A DNA stretch of 64,000 bases from contig JADFZW010000002.1 of the NCBI GenBank assembly GCA_015232355.1, forward strand, positions 223,130 to 287,129, in the 5' to 3' direction. This document shows positions 60,098-64,000 of this stretch, piece after piece. The notes beneath the pieces were generated by a model that saw only the letters and a list, made by a program, of their open reading frames with translations, had not been told where the DNA came from and did no database searches. The translations under genes and the position numbers were made by a program. Position 1 is the first letter of the stretch. Each line of letters begins with the position of its first letter. The stretch is from Oligoflexia bacterium (GTDB lineage Bacteria > Bdellovibrionota > Bacteriovoracia > Bacteriovoracales > Bacteriovoracaceae).

Positions 60098-60290
60098 TTG
60101 AATATTCCATTTTCTTTTTTAATTTCTTTGGAAGCTTATTGAATACAAACTCATCAACTCTTAATTCTGATTTTTCAATTTTTTTCTTATCTCTGCTTTT
60201 CTTAACAATTTTATCTAATTCAGGGTCATGAACTGCCTGTTTCCTGATTCTGGTAAGCACATTTAACTCTTTTCTAGCATGTTTAATCAC
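60087..60290 (-). CDS. Small basic protein, candidate antitoxin of the PIN toxin
   Basis: A 67-residue, Lys/Arg-rich protein with GTG start and GGGGA before it. It overlaps the PIN gene at its 3' end, so the pair is co-transcribed with the small gene first, as in most toxin-antitoxin modules. No AbrB, RHH or Phd/YefM signature is recognised by eye. The antitoxin role therefore rests on position and size only. Confidence 0.6.
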   Translation of the reverse strand: MIKHARKELNVLTRIRKQAVHDPELDKIVKKSRDKKKIEKSELRVDEFVFNKLPKKLKKKMEYSNDD

Positions 60291-60811
60291 AGAAATCCCC
60301 TTGCTTGTATAAATTTTAGTTTGTTACATTTTGATCTTATTTGATATTTTATCAGTAAAATTTAAATTTAAAATCGAGAAATATTTATATTCCTGAAAAT
60401 CTTTGGCGTATATAAAATTTTTAAATGAAACATGAAATAACGCCTTGGCAACGTGGATTATAGCATCCTTCTCTTTATTATTTACAATTTATCTCTGCTT
60501 TTCTTAAAAATTAACGCTTTTATTTTCTTCGATTCTCGGAAACACTCATCAGATATGAAGCGATTGCAGTTGTTTTATGTCTCTTGGCTTTTTCTAGAGG
60601 ATTCACTAGAGGGCAAATATCATGTCCGCCAACTGGGTCCCAAAAGAGTAGCGTGGCACTTTCTTCTCTTCTTTCTTCTCTTAAATGTGTAGAAAAATAA
60701 ACATCTATATCTAATTCTATACAAACTAAGAATAATGTCGGTGGCATCAACCTTGCTTCTATCATTATAAAAGATAAATTCAATTTTAAATTATAATAAG
60801 GAATAAAGAAT
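60291..60811. other. 521-bp accessory gap, no confident gene
   Basis: The part around 60520-60720 is clearly richer in G and C than its surroundings. Open frames cover it on both strands (plus 60453-60692, minus 60520-60849), but neither has a good start or a recognised family, and the minus frame runs over the start of the next lipoprotein. It may be a gene remnant, a noncoding RNA or recently acquired DNA. Confidence 0.4.
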
Positions 60812-61552
60812 ATGAAAAAACATATCTCTACAAGAAATTCTTTAATCATTATATCTATACTAATTATACTACTTACATCCTCATGTGCCTCCGTTCACCC
60901 TGGTTATGATGTTCTACCAACAAAAGAAATTGCATTAAAAAATATATCTATCTCCTCTGAGTTCCCACACTCTCTGCGAAGTGAAAATTATTTATATGCC
61001 ACATTTACTTTCGAAAACATGGGAAATGATTGGACACAAGTAAAAGATATAAAAATAGATTTAGGAGATGAAAAATTAAATCGCGAAACTCAAATTCTTC
61101 TTGGGGCACCACTGAATGCATGGGCAAATGGCATAAGTCTTAAAAGTGCTGTTGATGATTACAATAGACAATTATTATATTCTATGATTTATCTTGGTGG
61201 ATTGGGAGTAGCGATCGCTGGAGGTATGAAGGGTGATATTGGAACTGCTACGACCGGAATTGTAGCATCAACTGCAGCAGTAGGATTGAGTGTAGCCGAT
61301 TTAATAAGAGGGGAACTGCTTGATATTGAAAATACTTCCAGTTCTAGTTCTAGTTCTAATAATTATCTAATTAATTCTAGCTTTCTCATCCCTCCTAAAA
61401 TGTTTATTCGAAAATGGATCGTCTTATATAATCCTCATAACGAATTCCCAGACAATTTTAAAATGAATATTCGAGCTTCGGATGATAAAGTTATGGAATA
61501 TCTTGTAATAAGAAGAATGCCTCCACAAAAGCAAGAATATAATGCTATTTAA
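60812..61552 (+). CDS. Predicted lipoprotein of unknown function
   Basis: The 246-residue protein has a lipoprotein signal ending LTSSC (Cys25). The middle has a Gly/Ala-rich hydrophobic hairpin (about residues 128-168) that could insert in a membrane. A poly-Ser tract (TCTAGT-type 6-bp repeat) follows. The C-terminus is beta-rich (KWIVLYNPHNEF). Family not recognised. It lies in the accessory end next to the toxin-antitoxin pair, with AAGGAAT before the start. Confidence 0.72.
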   Translation: MKKHISTRNSLIIISILIILLTSSCASVHPGYDVLPTKEIALKNISISSEFPHSLRSENYLYATFTFENMGNDWTQVKDIKIDLGDEKLNRETQILLGAPLNAWANGISLKSAVDDYNRQLLYSMIYLGGLGVAIAGGMKGDIGTATTGIVASTAAVGLSVADLIRGELLDIENTSSSSSSSNNYLINSSFLIPPKMFIRKWIVLYNPHNEFPDNFKMNIRASDDKVMEYLVIRRMPPQKQEYNAI

Positions 61553-61595
61553 TACTATAGTCTTTCATCCTTAATATTCATTCATTCTATTTATG

Positions 61596-61656
61596 TATGT
61601 ATTATTGAACATAGGATGAATTTGTTATAAAATCATCCTATGTTCAATAATACATA
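61596..61656. repeat. Perfect 24-bp inverted repeat
   Basis: The left arm (61596-61619, beginning TATGTATTATTGAACATAGG) and right arm (61633-61656) are exact reverse complements around a 13-base loop. A further copy of the ATAGGATGAA end lies in direct orientation at 61661-61670. No T run follows, so it is not a normal terminator. It could be a MITE-like relic or a protein-binding site upstream of the ATPase fragment. Confidence 0.92.
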
Positions 61657-61684
61657 GATAATAGGATGAAAATAGTATGAAACC

Positions 61685-61894
61685 ATGGTTGAAATAAAAT
61701 ATTGTGGATATAAAAAACTTTCTCTCTCGATAATAAAAGAGATCGAAAAGAAAGTAGATTACTTAAGAAAAATTTTTCCTAGTAAAACTATTCAAACAAT
61801 TTTAGTAGTAAATAATAGCGATGTTATTCCTAAAAGCATCTTAAATAACAGCATCTTTTATAAAGTAATTCATTTTGATAATTTTTTTGTATGA
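61685..61894 (+). pseudogene. C-terminal fragment of a DUF234-type ATPase
   Basis: A 69-codon frame that aligns with the last 65 residues of the intact ATPase at 62079-63641. VEIKY corresponds to CEFKF (the ExK of the nuclease-like tail), then KEIEKKVDYLRK to AMKKKIHTLQR, and FYKVIHFDNFFV to FYKIISLDELFI. It has no ribosome binding site and lacks the ATPase and winged-helix parts, so it is best read as a remnant of a second copy. It could instead be a deliberately shortened regulator. Confidence 0.65.
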
Positions 61895-61985
61895 TTTATG
61901 GCCATCCACAAATTACGTATTCTTGTCCAACTGGCCGGGGTGTGGCGCTTAGCTCTTTAGAGATAGTTGTCAGACCCTTTTAATT

Positions 61986-62075
61986 TATCTCCAAATGGCC
62001 ATTTTTTCTATTTGGAGATAGTTGTAACTCATGATATAATTATCTCCAAATAGCAATATTTTCCAATTGGAGATA
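61986..62075. promoter_or_regulatory. Duplicated inverted repeat at the ATPase start, covering its ribosome binding site
   Basis: Two related stem-loops lie 55 bp apart. TATCTCCAAAT (61986-61996) pairs with ATTTGGAGATA (62010-62020), and TATCTCCAA (62041-62049) pairs with TTGGAGATA (62067-62075). The right arm of the second includes the GGAG ribosome binding site of the ATPase (62069-62072). A further GAGATAGTTGT copy is at 61960. This fits an autoregulatory operator or a translation-blocking hairpin. Confidence 0.8.
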
Positions 62076-62078
62076 CAT

Positions 62079-63641
62079 ATGCCTAAAAGAGCTACTCCCA
62101 ATTCCCTCGATCATAATCATAAAAACTACAATTTTTGGGGAAGAGAAAATGAATTACATCAACTAAAACAAATGTGGGAACTACAAGGTAGCGGTGCTCA
62201 TCTAATTGTATGTGAAGGCCGTCGACGAATCGGCAAAAGTTATTTAATCGAACACTTCGGCACAACTAGTGCAGAGATCTTTCTTGAGTTTCAAGGATTG
62301 GCCCCTCGACCTGGAATTAGCAACAAAGATCAATTGCAAAATTTTACTGAACAAATTTCTCGTCAAAGCAATTTGCCTAAAGTAATTATCGATGATTGGA
62401 CAGCAGCATTCACTTTGCTTAATTCAATTTTAGATCATCACATTCATCACACTCATCACACTACTCACACTAATCACTCCTCGATAAAAAAAGGAAAACA
62501 AAAAAGAGTAGTTATTTTATTAGATGAAATATCTTGGATGGCCACCAAAGATGATGATTTTGCGGGGAAGTTGAAAATCGCCTGGGATACTCTTTTTAGC
62601 AAAAGATCCAATTTAATTTTAATTCTATGCGGATCCATCACTTCATGGATAGAAAATAATATTTTAGCAAACACTGATTTTGTAGGAAGAGTCAGTTTGT
62701 GCATAAATTTAAAAGAACTCCCTCTAAATATTTGTGCAAAATTCTGGAGAAATACGAGTACGCATGAACAAATATCCTCTTTTGAAATGGCCAAAATATT
62801 ATCTCTAACAGGTGGAGTTCCTCGCTACTTAAAAGATATTAATTATAAAGAGACGGCCGAACAAAATATCCATCGTCTTGCATTCTCTGCTGGTGGATTG
62901 TTAGTAGATGAATTTGAAAAAATATTTAATGAAGTTTTTGATAAACGTTCTAAAGCATATAAAAAAATCATCGATGTATTAAAGGATAGGCATTTTTCAT
63001 TTGTTGAAATATGTAAAAAGACCAAGCAAGATAAAAATGGAGTCATCTCAAAATACTTAGAAGATTTGTGTATTTCCGGTTTTCTTGAACGCGATTATGT
63101 TTATACTCCAAATAATAATGGAAAAAAATCTGAAAAATTTAGTCGTTACCGACTAAAAGATAATTATTTGCGTTTTTATTTAAAATATATTGAATCACAA
63201 AAGGACAAAATCAATAAAAACCTTTTTAAAAAAATTTCATTGGAAAATTTATCCAACTGGAATGCTATTATGGGATTACAATTTCAAAATATTATTTTAA
63301 ATAATATTGATCGCATTCTAACTATTATTAAAATTGACTCTAACTCTTTGCTTGCATCATCTCCTTATTTTCAAAATAAAACCACTAAAAACAAAGGTGG
63401 ATGTCAAATTGATTTATTGATTGAAACCAAGAATAGTATACTATACGTATGTGAATTTAAATTTTCTAAAGAAATTAGCGATGATATTATTACAGCGATG
63501 AAAAAAAAGATTCATACTCTACAACGTCCCAAACATTATTCAGTACGACCGATACTCATCTATGGAGGGAATCTATCCTCTACAGTTATAGACAGTGATT
63601 ACTTTTATAAAATAATTAGTCTAGATGAACTATTTATTTAA
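62079..63641 (+). CDS. AAA-type ATPase with C-terminal DUF234 nuclease-like domain
   Basis: The 520-residue protein belongs to the archaeal-type ATPase family, widespread in archaea and patchy in bacteria. The P-loop is GRRRIGKSYL (about 47-56), Walker B VVILLDEISWMA, and ILCGSITSWIE follows as sensor. A winged-helix region comes next (FSFVEICKKTKQDKNGVISKYLEDL), then the DUF234 tail with CQIDLLIE and CEFKFSKE, the D...ExK pattern of PD-(D/E)XK folds. A His/Thr repeat interrupts the ATPase between Walker A and B. ATG 62079 has GGAG at 62069-62072. Its biological role is unknown; mobile or defence functions have been suggested for relatives. Confidence 0.88.
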   Translation: MPKRATPNSLDHNHKNYNFWGRENELHQLKQMWELQGSGAHLIVCEGRRRIGKSYLIEHFGTTSAEIFLEFQGLAPRPGISNKDQLQNFTEQISRQSNLPKVIIDDWTAAFTLLNSILDHHIHHTHHTTHTNHSSIKKGKQKRVVILLDEISWMATKDDDFAGKLKIAWDTLFSKRSNLILILCGSITSWIENNILANTDFVGRVSLCINLKELPLNICAKFWRNTSTHEQISSFEMAKILSLTGGVPRYLKDINYKETAEQNIHRLAFSAGGLLVDEFEKIFNEVFDKRSKAYKKIIDVLKDRHFSFVEICKKTKQDKNGVISKYLEDLCISGFLERDYVYTPNNNGKKSEKFSRYRLKDNYLRFYLKYIESQKDKINKNLFKKISLENLSNWNAIMGLQFQNIILNNIDRILTIIKIDSNSLLASSPYFQNKTTKNKGGCQIDLLIETKNSILYVCEFKFSKEISDDIITAMKKKIHTLQRPKHYSVRPILIYGGNLSSTVIDSDYFYKIISLDELFI

Positions 63642-64000
63642 TCTTAAAATACGTAGTATCTTAAAATACATAGTATCTTAAAATCTCTTCTATAATTGCT
63701 TAGAAAATTCTTGCACCTCTTTCCAAGAAGGGCCCTTTCTAAGAAGGCCATCTAATTCACCAATATACTGCTGTTCATGTCGTACTCAATATCAATCAAT
63801 ATATTAGAGTAAATAAAATTGCATTTGGAAAAATTTGTATAATTTGCACAAGCGAAACCAAACGAGCATGGCAAAGGGCAATCGCATCTAATATAAGCAG
63901 TATCAACATAAGATAAGCGATCCATAAACAGTGAAAGTGTTTATTCAACTATTTAATAAAACCTCTCATTAAGGTCTCTAAATAACTATTTCAAACTATA
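63642..64000. other. 359-bp window edge, repeats and a possible degraded gene
   Basis: It begins with a 16-bp-period repeat (ATCTTAAAATAC[AG]TAGT, from about 63633 to 63680). Beyond it no good gene is visible, apart from a frame-broken stretch on the minus strand described separately. Confidence 0.5.
63690..63925 (-). pseudogene. Possible frame-broken gene remnant at the window edge
   Basis: On the minus strand a frame from an ATG at 63925 encodes a 57-residue cysteine-containing peptide stopping at 63752. A second frame (63690 to about 63782) encodes a protein-like amphipathic tail (IGELDGLLRKGPSWKEVQEF). Joined by one frameshift near 63780 they could form one small protein. There is no ribosome binding site and no family is recognised. 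Confidence 0.2.

Noticed and set aside
60520..60849. 109-codon minus-strand ORF
   Set aside because: It overlaps the lipoprotein start, has a hydrophobic N-terminus from the leader region, no ribosome binding site and no recognised family; kept only as part of the unexplained segment.

Overview
The window is AT-rich Gram-negative chromosomal DNA. It carries lipoproteins, outer-membrane barrels, LPS-type sugar enzymes and a Lgt/RseP/CdsA envelope set. Housekeeping blocks sit next to many secreted proteins (a trypsin-like protease, a LysM lytic transglycosylase, large lipoproteins) and a chemotaxis/HD-GYP signalling set. This mixture fits the Bdellovibrionota/Bacteriovoracia or a related deltaproteobacterial-type group. 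That placement is an inference from gene content, because no rRNA gene is present.

Layout. 1-7.3 kb: ruvX on the minus strand, then a plus-strand block rho, DUF1385, prfA, prmC, murA, HIT. 7.3-11.9 kb: trypsin-like lipoprotein, ferredoxin, phosphohexomutase, queC and an H-NOX haem sensor. 11.9-14.8 kb (minus): an 8-Cys secreted protein, CheW and a chemoreceptor, which pair naturally with the H-NOX gene. 14.9-19.4 kb: nitrilase-family amidase, ugd, a WaaE-like glycosyltransferase and a flippase-like membrane protein (envelope sugar block). 19.4-34.2 kb: mostly unfamiliar secreted proteins on the minus strand. These include a flavoprotein-like domain joined to an outer-membrane barrel, a DUF333 protein, a 777-residue lipoprotein, a REC/HD-GYP regulator, a vitellogenin-N/HEAT-like protein and a 1078-residue secreted neighbour. 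34.3-38.1 kb: organophosphate transporter, lgt and an isolated trpB behind a large palindrome. 39-41.9 kb: rplU, rpmA, obg, rsfS. 41.9-49 kb (minus): queG, pyk, a long coiled-coil protein and ftsK. 49.3-59.3 kb: rpsB, tsf, terminator, pyrH, frr, uppS, cdsA, rseP, tsaB, pssA, an outer-membrane protein and truA. 59.4-64 kb is an accessory end: PIN toxin-antitoxin pair, lipoprotein, long inverted repeats, a DUF234 ATPase tail fragment and a full-length DUF234 ATPase.

The most distinctive sequence-level feature is the number of short tandem repeats. In coding regions the units are 3, 6, 9, 12 or 15 bp and keep the frame, giving Ser, SQ, HN, NQ, HG or Thr tracts even inside housekeeping enzymes. 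In intergenic gaps the units are commonly 9-11 bp and often fill the spacer just before a ribosome binding site. GGCC also looks unusually common for such AT-rich DNA, including three NotI octamers.

The best candidates for new biology are the vitellogenin-N-like protein with its large secreted partner (28.8-34.1 kb), the flavoprotein-outer-membrane-barrel fusion with its duplicated mini-hairpin (19.4-21.8 kb), the NO-type H-NOX/chemoreceptor cluster with its symmetric 8-Cys protein (11.4-14.8 kb), and the inverted-repeat-controlled ATPase locus (61.6-63.6 kb).
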